The notes under the pieces were generated by a model. It saw only the letters and a list, made by a program, of their open reading frames with translations. It ran no database searches and was not told where the DNA came from. Positions 52,496-60,887 of a DNA stretch of 64,000 nucleotides are shown piece after piece. A program made the position numbers and the translations under genes. Origin of the DNA: JAAZKA01 sp034926225 (GTDB taxonomy: Bacteria; Bacillota; Clostridia; Oscillospirales; QAMX01); contig JAYFRF010000001.1 in NCBI GenBank assembly GCA_034926225.1, forward strand, positions 62,001 to 126,000, in the 5' to 3' direction. Numbering within the stretch: position 1 is the stretch's first letter; every line of letters starts with the position of its first letter.

Positions 52496-52524
52496 TTGTA
52501 TTTTCATTACATCTTTATTATAAT
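52496..52524 (+). promoter_or_regulatory. Promoter of mtaB
   Basis: -35 TTGTAT (52496-52501), 17-base spacer, consensus -10 TATAAT (52519-52524), divergent from the carboxypeptidase promoter and about 80 bases before mtaB. Confidence 0.7.
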
Positions 52525-52612
52525 ATATTTGCGATGTTTTTACAAGAGACAAACGGTTAAGTTTTTAGAAATTACGGTAGTATTTTATGAGAAAAGAGGA
52601 CACGGGACGCGC

Positions 52613-53893
52613 ATGAAGTTTTCTTTTTTAACACTCGGCTGTAAGGCAAACCAATTTGACACACAGGCAATGGAGGCTATCGTCCAAAAACGCGGTCATA
52701 CCCTCTGCGACACCGCGCCCGATGTTCTGGTTGTCAATACCTGTACCGTCACGGGAGAAGCCGATCGAAAATGCCGGCAGACCATCCGCCGGGCGCGTCG
52801 TGAAAACCCCGAAGTCCTGCTTGCTGTCTGCGGCTGTATGGCGCAGACAGCCCCCGATGCCGCCCGTATGCTCGGTGCAGATATCATTGGGGGCTCCGGC
52901 GACCGCCACGGCTTCCTAGACGCAATCGAAGAACATTTTACAGGAAGCGAGAGCTATGCGGTTCCGGAGCATAGTTTTGGAGAACGCTTTGAATTCCTGC
53001 CCGGCGGCGAGCTGGACGAACGGACACGCGCTCTCCTGAAGGTGCAGGACGGCTGCGATAACTATTGTACCTACTGTATTATCCCTTATGCGCGCGGCCA
53101 TGTGCGTTCTATGCCGCTCGATATTGCCCTTGCCGAGGTTCGGCGGCTGCGCGATGAAGGATTTCGCGAATGCGTGATCACCGGTATTGAAATCTCCTCC
53201 TACGGACGCGATTTACCCGGGAACCCCGATCTTGTGACTCTCGTTGACGCTCTCTGTAAAGCGGCCGGTACCATGCGCATCCATCTTGGTTCACTTGAAC
53301 CACGCACCATCGACGAACGCTTCTGTGACACGCTGCGCGGTCACGAAAACCTCTGCCCTCACTTCCATCTTTCGTTGCAAAGCGGCTGTGACGCTACGCT
53401 CGCCCGCATGCGGCGTAAATATAGAACAGCCGACTTCTTCCGCTCCACAGAGCTTCTGCGTGCGGCATTCCCAAACTGCCTCTTGTCGACCGATCTGATC
53501 ACCGGCTTCCCCGGCGAAACCGACGAGGAGTTTGCCGCCACCCTCGCCTTCCTCGAGCTCGTTTCCTTCGGCGCCGCTCATATATTCCCCTATTCCGAGC
53601 GCCGCAGCACCCCCGCCGCGGCAATGCCGCAGCTTGCGAAATCCATCCGGGAAGCTCGCGCCCGAGAAGCCATTGCGGTCGCTGCCCGCACCAAAGCGCA
53701 TTTTTTAGCGTCTCAAGTCGGACAAACCTTGTCTGTTCTGTTCGAAGCCGCACAGGATGGCGTTTGGCATGGACATGCGCGAAATTATGTCGAAGTCAGC
53801 GTGCTCTGCGAGGAATATCTGCATAACCGGGAGCTTTCGGTTTACGTTACACGCGCGGATGAAAACGGCGTTTTTGGCACGTTCATCCTTTAA
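52613..53893 (+). CDS. mtaB: tRNA t6A37 methylthiotransferase MtaB
   Basis: Radical SAM enzyme converting t6A37 to ms2t6A37 in tRNAs reading ANN codons. The 426-residue protein starts MKFSFLTLGCKANQFDTQAM, has the N-terminal cluster cysteines (LGCKANQ, NTCTV, CGCMA), the radical SAM motif CDNYCTYC followed by IIPYARGHVRS, and a short TRAM-like C-terminus. The ATG at 52613 is chosen because homologues start there; the upstream in-frame extension is AT-rich and overlaps the promoter. Confidence 0.94.
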   Translation: MKFSFLTLGCKANQFDTQAMEAIVQKRGHTLCDTAPDVLVVNTCTVTGEADRKCRQTIRRARRENPEVLLAVCGCMAQTAPDAARMLGADIIGGSGDRHGFLDAIEEHFTGSESYAVPEHSFGERFEFLPGGELDERTRALLKVQDGCDNYCTYCIIPYARGHVRSMPLDIALAEVRRLRDEGFRECVITGIEISSYGRDLPGNPDLVTLVDALCKAAGTMRIHLGSLEPRTIDERFCDTLRGHENLCPHFHLSLQSGCDATLARMRRKYRTADFFRSTELLRAAFPNCLLSTDLITGFPGETDEEFAATLAFLELVSFGAAHIFPYSERRSTPAAAMPQLAKSIREARAREAIAVAARTKAHFLASQVGQTLSVLFEAAQDGVWHGHARNYVEVSVLCEEYLHNRELSVYVTRADENGVFGTFIL

Positions 53894-53907
53894 AGCCTGT
53901 ATTCCGC

Positions 53908-53935
53908 TTGACTTGCCCGTCTTTTCGTGTATAAT
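53908..53935 (+). promoter_or_regulatory. Promoter of the iron-type alcohol dehydrogenase gene
   Basis: -35 TTGACT (53908-53913), 16-base spacer, consensus -10 TATAAT (53930-53935). The leader is about 100 bases long. Confidence 0.7.
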
Positions 53936-53980
53936 AAAAAGGAAGATAAGTTACGTATTCCCGCGAAATCGAGAGGTATA

Positions 53981-54058
53981 ATGTCCTTCGCCAAGTCTTC
54001 CCCCGATATTTATCAATCATTTTGTTTAGATAGGAGAACCACACATGAAGAACTTTGA
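53981..54058 (+). CDS. Possible 25-residue leader peptide
   Basis: A short reading frame starting with ATG 5 bases after GAGAGG, encoding MSFAKSSPDIYQSFCLDRR and six further residues, ending 14 bases inside the dehydrogenase gene in another frame. Such overlap could couple translation. No homologue recognised; may be chance. Confidence 0.25.
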   Translation: MSFAKSSPDIYQSFCLDRRTTHEEL

Positions 54059-55220
54059 ATATTACGCCCCGACCCGCGTTATCTTCGGACGCGATACACA
54101 TCAGCAGGTCGGCAAAATCATCCGCGAGTACGGTTTTACCCGCGTTTTCATCCACTACGGCGGCGGTTCCATCAAAAAATCCGGCTTATATGACGCCGTA
54201 ACCGGCTCGCTTACCGAAAACGGCATCGCTTACGCCGAGCTCGGTGGCGTACAGGCAAACCCGACGCTGGAGTATGCTAAAAAAGGCATCGAACTGTGCC
54301 GTGCCTTCGACGCCCAGCTCGTCCTCGCCGTCGGCGGTGGTTCTGCGATCGACTCCGCAAAGATCATCGCCGTCGGCGCGAAAAACGACGGCGATCCCTG
54401 GCGTTTCTCCATCAAGGAAGATACCCCCACTGCCGCCCTCCCGGTAGCCACCATCCTTACCCTCGCCGCTACCGGCAGTGAAATGAGCGCGTCCGCCGTC
54501 ATCACCAACGAAGCCCTCGGCTTAAAGCGCGGCTATAACTCCCCCTTCCACCGTCCGCTGTTCTCCATCCTGAACCCCGAACTGACCTTTACCCTGCCGC
54601 CCTATCAGACCGCCTGCGGCATCGTCGATATCATGATGCATACACTTGAGCGTTATATGACGCAAAGCTCTGAGTTCGAGCTGACCGACCGCATCGCGGA
54701 GTCGCTCTTAAAAACCGTCGTCGCTTCCGGCGCCGACGCGATGAAGAACCCCTGCGATTACGACGCGCGGGCAAATCTGATGTGGGCGGGCTCCCTCTCC
54801 CACAATGATCTCACCGGTTGCGGCCGTGACTTCTTCATGGCGTCCCATCAGCTCGAGCACGAGGTCTCCGGCATGTTCCCCGAGGTTGCGCACGGCGCTG
54901 GACTTGCCGTGATCTTCCCCGCCTGGGCACGCTATGTCCTGCCGAATAACGTCGCCCGTACCGCGCAATACGCCGTCCGCGTCTGGAACTGCGAGATGAA
55001 TTTCGACCATCCGGAAAAGACCGCACTCGAGGGTATCGAACGCACCGCCGCCTTCTTTAAGAGTATCGGCATGCCCTCCCGTCTTTCCGAATTCGGCATC
55101 ACCGCCGACGCGATCCCGCTGATGGCTGAAAAATGCACCGACTTCGGTAAACGTACGCTCCCCGGTGTCGTTACCTTGGGCAAAGCCGAGATGGAAGATA
55201 TCTACCGTTTGTGCCTGTAA
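54045..55220 (+). CDS. Iron-dependent alcohol dehydrogenase (butanol dehydrogenase type)
   Basis: A 391-residue NAD(P)H-dependent enzyme likely reducing aldehydes to alcohols in fermentation. FEYYAPTRVIFG and VFIHYGGGSIKKSG open the nucleotide-binding domain; the GGG-S motif VGGGSAIDSAK follows. Metal ligands lie in CGIVDIMMHTLERY and SHQLEHEVSG with PEVAHGAGLA (Asp and three His). Resemblance is to BdhA/YqhD-like enzymes. TAGGAG precedes the ATG by 7 bases. It has its own promoter and terminator. Confidence 0.92.
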   Translation: MKNFEYYAPTRVIFGRDTHQQVGKIIREYGFTRVFIHYGGGSIKKSGLYDAVTGSLTENGIAYAELGGVQANPTLEYAKKGIELCRAFDAQLVLAVGGGSAIDSAKIIAVGAKNDGDPWRFSIKEDTPTAALPVATILTLAATGSEMSASAVITNEALGLKRGYNSPFHRPLFSILNPELTFTLPPYQTACGIVDIMMHTLERYMTQSSEFELTDRIAESLLKTVVASGADAMKNPCDYDARANLMWAGSLSHNDLTGCGRDFFMASHQLEHEVSGMFPEVAHGAGLAVIFPAWARYVLPNNVARTAQYAVRVWNCEMNFDHPEKTALEGIERTAAFFKSIGMPSRLSEFGITADAIPLMAEKCTDFGKRTLPGVVTLGKAEMEDIYRLCL

Positions 55221-55241
55221 ATTCTATACAATACAGTACAG

Positions 55242-55290
55242 AAACAATCCCTTCCGGTATCCGCTTTCAGGATGCCGGAAGGGATTGTTT
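55242..55290 (+). terminator. Terminator of the alcohol dehydrogenase gene
   Basis: Arms of 21 bases with core AATCCCTTCCGG and one central mismatch pair, 7-base loop, followed by TTTACTG. It starts 22 bases after the stop. Confidence 0.85.
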
Positions 55291-55444
55291 ACTGTTCGGC
55301 TTTTTTACAACTCGTTTTTGGTAATGTTACTTCCTTTTTAGACGTCTATCCAGTAAGGTTAAATTTTTATGGAAACATCTTTTCATTTACGAGGAAATAT
55401 GCTATGATAAGATCAGTTCCTACAAGAAACGAGGTCAATACAAC

Positions 55445-56521
55445 GTGATCATAAAACGCGCCCGTATATGGATTGCCGTCAGCGGCTGCTTTCTGACTCT
55501 ACTTGGCGGCTGTTCCTTCTCATCTGCTGTTCCCGGTCCGCAAAACACTTCTACGCCGCTTGCAACGATCGCAACTTCCACCGCTCCTCCCGCCACGTCG
55601 AGTTCTGTAACCACATCACCCGCAGCGACAAGTTCTTCGCAAACCACTACCGCCAAAACAACTGCCGCGACTTCGACAACCACCACCACACCCGCCGCGA
55701 CTACTACGGCTGCTACAACAAAGATAACTTCGTCGACAACTGCGACAACCACAGCCGCGACCTCTGCCGGGCTTTCCTATAACCCTCCCGATACCTTTCC
55801 CCCGGCCGACCCGGATGACCTGACGCCGCTGACTGGTACGGCTTTGGCGCCCGGCGTAACGGAGGAGGAGGCCACCGCTTTCTTTGCCGACAGCGTCTTC
55901 ATCGGCGACAGCGTGATGATGGGCTTCCGGAACTATGTCATGTATCAGCAGTCGCAGGGAAACACCGGCTGCATGTCCTCGCCGACCTTCCTTGTATCCG
56001 GCAGCTTATCCGCCCGCACATCCCTATCGTCGATTTCCGATTCCTCTCTGCATCCGCTTTACAAAGGACAGAAGCGTCTGATTGAAGATGTGATCGCCGA
56101 AATTGGCGCAAAAAAGGTCTTTATTCTGTTCGGCTTAAACGAAGTCGCCGTTAACGGCACTGAGGAGCCGATCCGCTATCTCGACACATTGATCTCCCGG
56201 ATACTCGCGCAAAGCCCGGAGGTTGAGATATACCTCGTCAGTACCACCTATATGGTACAGGGAAGTGAGCTTGAAAAACTCAACAACCGCAACATCCGTA
56301 TCTTAAATTCCAATCGCCGTGCTTACGCCGATGCGCTTGGGTACGGCTATATCGATATTGCCAATAATGTCTGTGACGAAAACGGTTATCTGCCATCCTC
56401 CTACAGCTCCGATCAGTATGTTCATCAGAATTATACTTCCTACGCGATCTGGGAGGACGTTTTATTAAGCTACGCATCGTATAATATCGCCGCCGAAAAA
56501 GGCGGCGCACATGCCGAATGA
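55445..56521 (+). CDS. SGNH/GDSL-type hydrolase lipoprotein with Thr-rich linker
   Basis: A 358-residue exported protein; the signal ends LLGGC (lipobox LGGC). Residues about 30-115 are a Thr/Ala/Ser linker. The C-terminal domain is SGNH-like: block I FIGDSVMMG with the Ser nucleophile, block III-like FGLNEV (Glu where many have Asp), and block V SSDQYVHQN with Asp and His. It may add or remove O-acetyl groups on a surface glycan, working with the MBOAT and DHHW proteins downstream. The GTG start has GAGGT upstream. First gene of the acylation cluster. Confidence 0.82.
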   Translation: MIIKRARIWIAVSGCFLTLLGGCSFSSAVPGPQNTSTPLATIATSTAPPATSSSVTTSPAATSSSQTTTAKTTAATSTTTTTPAATTTAATTKITSSTTATTTAATSAGLSYNPPDTFPPADPDDLTPLTGTALAPGVTEEEATAFFADSVFIGDSVMMGFRNYVMYQQSQGNTGCMSSPTFLVSGSLSARTSLSSISDSSLHPLYKGQKRLIEDVIAEIGAKKVFILFGLNEVAVNGTEEPIRYLDTLISRILAQSPEVEIYLVSTTYMVQGSELEKLNNRNIRILNSNRRAYADALGYGYIDIANNVCDENGYLPSSYSSDQYVHQNYTSYAIWEDVLLSYASYNIAAEKGGAHAE

Positions 56522-56532
56522 GGAGAGTTCTA

Positions 56533-56976
56533 ATGAAAAACACGTTTCTTGTCTGTGCCCTGTGCCTGATGCTTCTGTTCTCCGCCTGTACCGCCACCGC
56601 GCCGTCAAAGCCTGTCGCCGACATCTATGCTTCCATCGAAAGCGCGGGACTTCTCCCCGAAATGCTCACGCTTGATAACGACTATATTCAAAACTACTAC
56701 GCGATTGATCTTTCTTCTGTCGATGAACACGTCTTCTCCATCGCGTCCGACGTCGTGCGTGCCGATACCGTGATTCTTCTGCGTGTAACGGGCGATAAAA
56801 CCGCCGTCAAGGATGCCTTAACGTTGATCTTGAATCAGAAGCTCGCGGAAATGGAAAACTATCTGCCGGAGCAGTACCAGATCGTCAAGAAGAGCTCCGT
56901 TGTGGTGAATGGCGATCTCGTCAGTCTCGTGATCTCTCCCGATCGCGACGCGATCTACGACATTATCAATAAATAA
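56533..56976 (+). CDS. DUF4358-type lipoprotein
   Basis: A 147-residue lipoprotein; signal MKNTFLVCALCLMLLFSAC with lipobox FSAC. The mature part (DIYASIESAGLLPEM, LNQKLAEMENYLPEQYQIVKK) matches the DUF4358 family, found in Firmicutes beside MBOAT genes; function unknown. ATG at 56533 follows GAGGAG by 7 bases; the upstream ATG at 56518 overlaps that site and the previous gene. The MBOAT gene starts 21 bases later. Confidence 0.78.
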   Translation: MKNTFLVCALCLMLLFSACTATAPSKPVADIYASIESAGLLPEMLTLDNDYIQNYYAIDLSSVDEHVFSIASDVVRADTVILLRVTGDKTAVKDALTLILNQKLAEMENYLPEQYQIVKKSSVVVNGDLVSLVISPDRDAIYDIINK

Positions 56977-56997
56977 TAATCCGGGGGAGGCCGCACC

Positions 56998-58386
56998 GTG
57001 GTCTTTTCAAGCATTCCGTTTCTTGTCTTCTTCCTGCCGCTCTGCCTGCTCCTCTATACCGCTGTACCGGGGTCGTGGAAGAACCCTGTCCTGCTTGTCT
57101 TCAGCCTGATTTTCTATGCCTGGGGCGAACCGGTTTATATTCTGCTGATGCTTTTTTCCTGCGCGCTCAACTGGTTTCTCTGCCGGAAAATGGAAAAAAG
57201 AACCTCCCGCCGAGCGCTTCTCATCGCCGCCGTTATTGTCAACCTCGCGATGCTCGTTTTCTTTAAATATGCGAACCTTCTCATCGAGACGTTCGGAGCT
57301 GTCACCGGTCTGCCCGTATCGTTGCTTTCCGTTGGGCTCCCCGTCGGCATCAGCTTCTATACCTTCCAAGCGATGAGCTGCGTTGTCGACGTCTATCGCC
57401 GTGAGGTTCCCGCTGAAAAGAGCCTTATACGCTTCATGACGTATATTTCCATGTTCCCCCAGCTCATTGCCGGCCCGATCGTCCGCTACGCCGATATTGC
57501 CGATGCACTCGACGGAAACCTCCGTACGGATTTTACCGCCGGTACGCTTCGCTTTTCGCAGGGCCTTTTTAAAAAGGTGCTGCTGGCAAACACCCTGGGG
57601 CTTGTATGGGACTCCGTCGGCGCTCTTGGCACCACTGTCTCCGTCGGCACCGCGTGGCTTGGCATCGCGGCTTATACGCTGCAAATCTACTTCGACTTCT
57701 CCGGGTATTCCGACATGGCCATCGGCATGGGCTTAATGCTCGGCTTCCGTTTTCCCGAAAACTTTAACTTCCCATATATCTCCCGTTCCATTACCGAATT
57801 TTGGAGACGCTGGCACATCACGCTTTCCTCCTGGTTTAAAAGCTACGTCTATATTCCACTCGGCGGGAATCGTGTCTCTAAATGGAAGAATATACGGAAT
57901 CTGCTGATCGTCTGGGGACTGTCCGGGCTTTGGCACGGCGCTTCCTGGAACTTCCTTCTATGGGGTCTTTACTACGGTGTGCTGCTCGCGTTGGAAAAAT
58001 TCGTCTACGGCAAATGGCTGGAGCGCCGTCCGGCAATCTTGCGTCATCTGTACACGATGTTCCTCGTCGTGGTCGGCTTCGCCATCTTCGTTTTCGACGA
58101 CTTTTCGCAGCTCGGGGGCTTCTTCCGTATTCTTTTTTTCGCGTCCGGGAATCCGGTTGCGGATACGGGGCTACTCTATCTTCTGCGCAGCTTCGGTATC
58201 CTTTTTGCCGCCGGCATCCTCTTTTCTACACCTGTCTGCTCCGCAGTCGACACTGCGCTGTCCGCGTCGCGCTTAGAGCCGGTTTACGCGGTCGTTCGCA
58301 TGGCCGTATACGTGGCGTTGTTCGTTTTAAGTATCGCCTGTCTTGTCGGCGATACCTTCAATCCTTTTCTTTACTTCCGCTTTTAA
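56998..58386 (+). CDS. MBOAT family membrane O-acyltransferase (AlgI/DltB type)
   Basis: A 462-residue multispanning protein that probably moves acyl groups across the membrane to surface polysaccharide. About 10-11 helices. Family motifs are SFYTFQAMSCVVDVYR, FPQLIAGPIVRY, FWRRWHITLSSWFK and GLWHGASWNF, whose His is the presumed catalytic residue. The GTG start follows GGGGGAGG. In this family the downstream DHHW or SGNH protein completes the transfer, which fits the next gene. Confidence 0.94.
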   Translation: MVFSSIPFLVFFLPLCLLLYTAVPGSWKNPVLLVFSLIFYAWGEPVYILLMLFSCALNWFLCRKMEKRTSRRALLIAAVIVNLAMLVFFKYANLLIETFGAVTGLPVSLLSVGLPVGISFYTFQAMSCVVDVYRREVPAEKSLIRFMTYISMFPQLIAGPIVRYADIADALDGNLRTDFTAGTLRFSQGLFKKVLLANTLGLVWDSVGALGTTVSVGTAWLGIAAYTLQIYFDFSGYSDMAIGMGLMLGFRFPENFNFPYISRSITEFWRRWHITLSSWFKSYVYIPLGGNRVSKWKNIRNLLIVWGLSGLWHGASWNFLLWGLYYGVLLALEKFVYGKWLERRPAILRHLYTMFLVVVGFAIFVFDDFSQLGGFFRILFFASGNPVADTGLLYLLRSFGILFAAGILFSTPVCSAVDTALSASRLEPVYAVVRMAVYVALFVLSIACLVGDTFNPFLYFRF

Positions 58387-58402
58387 AGGAGATGATTCCA
58401 AT

Positions 58403-59539
58403 ATGAATGCCAAAACCAACCAAATCATCACCTTTTTGCTCTGCGCTGTGACACTGTCCTGCATGATACTACTCTTCGTATTGCCCAAATCCACATTTTC
58501 TGAAAACGAAAACCGTTCTCTGGCAGCAGCGCCTTCCTTCCGCCTTTCGACTCTCGCGAGCGGTGAATTTATGACCGATTTGCAGGATTATTTAACTGAT
58601 CATTTTCCCTTCCGCGACGTATTTGTCTGTATTCGCACCAAATTCCTGCTCTATACGGGCCGCACCGAAATCAACGGCGTCTACCTCGGCCGCGACTGTT
58701 CCTTAATCGATCGCTACGAAGCGCCCGAAAACGCGCGGCGTTTCCCCTCTCTCGTTGACGCGTTTTCGGAGAAGGTTCCGACGACCCTGATGCTTGTCCC
58801 TACCGCTGTTTCCGTTTACCCGGAAAACCTTCCCCCTTATGCTTCCTGCGCCAGCCAGACCGAGGTGATCAAATCGCTGTACACATCGCTTGCCAGCCCG
58901 TCAAACGATTCCCTTAACTGTCAGGTAGTCGACGTGATGCCGTTGTTTCAATCCCATCGCGATACCTATCCGCTGTTTTACCGCACCGATCATCACTGGA
59001 CCATGTATGGCGCATACTGCGGCTACCTCGCTTATTGCGAGGTAAAAGGGCTTGATCCGGTTCCACTAGACGCATATGAGCGCCGCATCGTGACCGATGA
59101 CTTCAAAGGGACCCTTTATGCGCGCTTCGGGGATTATACGTTGCCCGGAGAGGATATCACCCTGTTTACGCTGCCCGGACAGACGCTCGACGTGACGTAC
59201 AACGACACCGGTGAGACGTCCGATTCGCTGTATAATCTGGAGTATCTGCAGCAGCGGGATAAATACTCCCTCTTTCTTGATAACCTGCACGATCTCGTCA
59301 CCGTCACCAACGAAGCTGCCCTCACAGATGACGCCCTGCTGATAATTAAGGACAGCTATGCAAACTCCATGATTCCCTTCCTAACCGCGCATTACCGTAC
59401 GATTTATGTGATCGATCCCCGTTACTACCGGGCCTCACCAAGCGAGTTTGCCGTTTCCCATCCCGATGTACGGGATGTGCTGATTCTCTATAATCTTGGC
59501 ACCATGGACGCGGACGCCGGTATTGGGGGTATCCGTTAA
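58403..59539 (+). CDS. DHHW family protein (AlgJ/AlgX-like acetylation partner)
   Basis: A 378-residue protein with one N-terminal membrane helix (ITFLLCAVTLSCMILLFVL) and an extracytoplasmic domain. The name-giving motif is RTDHHWTMYGAY; IKDSYANSMIPFL is the likely SGNH-type serine block (D-S-Y). Homologues take the acyl group from the MBOAT partner and pass it to the glycan. ATG at 58403 has AAAGGAGATG upstream; the ATG at 58343 overlaps the MBOAT gene. Confidence 0.9.
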   Translation: MNAKTNQIITFLLCAVTLSCMILLFVLPKSTFSENENRSLAAAPSFRLSTLASGEFMTDLQDYLTDHFPFRDVFVCIRTKFLLYTGRTEINGVYLGRDCSLIDRYEAPENARRFPSLVDAFSEKVPTTLMLVPTAVSVYPENLPPYASCASQTEVIKSLYTSLASPSNDSLNCQVVDVMPLFQSHRDTYPLFYRTDHHWTMYGAYCGYLAYCEVKGLDPVPLDAYERRIVTDDFKGTLYARFGDYTLPGEDITLFTLPGQTLDVTYNDTGETSDSLYNLEYLQQRDKYSLFLDNLHDLVTVTNEAALTDDALLIIKDSYANSMIPFLTAHYRTIYVIDPRYYRASPSEFAVSHPDVRDVLILYNLGTMDADAGIGGIR

Positions 59540-59569
59540 ATTCTGACAATATGCAAGGAGATGTGTTTC

Positions 59570-60850
59570 ATGTCAACCCCGCTTACGAAGGAACGCCTAT
59601 ACTACCGCTGTCCGACGCCGCAGGTTTTGATGGCCGCCGAAATTGAGGGCGAGGTTCCGGATAAGGCGTTAAAAGCCGCGATTGCCAAGGTGTTTGCCCG
59701 TCATGAGCTGCTGCACTGTAAGGTCGTCGAGGAAGCGGGGACGGTCGTCTTTGCGGGAAACGCCTCTCCGCGCGAACCTGAAATCATTTACGAAGAGGGA
59801 CCGTTTACCTGGAATGCCGCCGTCTCCGCCGAGGAGCGCCGTATCTTCCGCTATGAGGAAGGCGAGCTTTGCCGTTTCCGTGTATATCCGTCGGAGAACG
59901 GCGTCGTGCTTCTCTGCTCCGGCGATCATCTGCTGGGGGACGGTATGTCCTTCGTCTATCTGTTCCGCGATATATTGACGGCGCTCGGGAATCCTTCCGC
60001 ACCCCTCGAGCCGATGCCGATTCGTCTCTGCGACCCCAAAGCCCTGACGCGCCGTGTGAAGCTGCCCTTTGCTGTCCGTCTGATGTCCTCTACGGTCAAC
60101 CGACAGTGGAAGAGAACCGGCAAAACTTTTTCCTATGCCGATTATGAAAAGTTATATACGTCTTACTGGGGCTCCCGGGCAACCGCCGTTCTCGACGCTG
60201 TCTTCGAGCCTGATGAAACAGCCGCGTTAATCGATTGGTGTCACGCAAACGGCGTCACCGTCAACTCAGCGCTCGCTGCGGCGTTTCTACTGGCAGCCGA
60301 GGAATCCAGCGTCGGTGTCGCGGTCAACGTGCGAGACAAGGACTACGAAGGATTGGGCAACTTTGCGACCGGCGTCTCCGTCGATTACTTTCCCTCCGTC
60401 GATACCGGCTTTGACGAACGCGCGAGAGAGCTGCACGCACTGCTCTATAAAAAGCTGGACGACCCGCAGTCGCTGTACTTTCTGCTGAAATTCATGGACA
60501 CTATCGCGCCTTCCCTGATCGATGGCGCCTACTTTAACGCTTTCGGCGGCTATGAGCACCCCATTGCGCAGCGGGCGGCGGTGATGTTTGGCTTCCGCGG
60601 CTCAGCGAAGGGGGTCAATCTGACCAACCTGACAAAGCTGCCGATTCCTACGGTTTACGGTGCTTACCGGTTAAAATCCATTTCCTTTGTGCCGCCGCTT
60701 GTCCCCGGTTCGCATCGTTTGGTCGGCGCGGCTACACTGGACGGTCGGATGTGCGTCACTATGCATTATGATCAAAAAGAAGATGAATCCATGCGCAGCT
60801 GCTTTACCCGCGCGATCGGGTACCTGAAGCGCCAGACCGCGAATCCTTAA
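59570..60850 (+). CDS. Condensation-domain-like acyltransferase (HxxxDG family)
   Basis: A 426-residue cytosolic protein of the CoA-dependent acyltransferase/NRPS condensation superfamily. The active-site motif is GDHLLGDGMS (His near 120, D-G), and RHELLHCKV, VNVRDK and GNFATGVSV fit the fold with the later conserved region. Related stand-alone enzymes make esters of alcohols or lipids. It follows the DHHW gene after 30 bases and may supply or use an acyl group for the same surface pathway. ATG at 59570 has AAGGAG at 9 bases; an ATG at 59561 touches that site. Confidence 0.75.
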   Translation: MSTPLTKERLYYRCPTPQVLMAAEIEGEVPDKALKAAIAKVFARHELLHCKVVEEAGTVVFAGNASPREPEIIYEEGPFTWNAAVSAEERRIFRYEEGELCRFRVYPSENGVVLLCSGDHLLGDGMSFVYLFRDILTALGNPSAPLEPMPIRLCDPKALTRRVKLPFAVRLMSSTVNRQWKRTGKTFSYADYEKLYTSYWGSRATAVLDAVFEPDETAALIDWCHANGVTVNSALAAAFLLAAEESSVGVAVNVRDKDYEGLGNFATGVSVDYFPSVDTGFDERARELHALLYKKLDDPQSLYFLLKFMDTIAPSLIDGAYFNAFGGYEHPIAQRAAVMFGFRGSAKGVNLTNLTKLPIPTVYGAYRLKSISFVPPLVPGSHRLVGAATLDGRMCVTMHYDQKEDESMRSCFTRAIGYLKRQTANP

Positions 60851-60887
60851 AGCAACTCCATCCTCAACGGAAAGGAACAATATAAGC

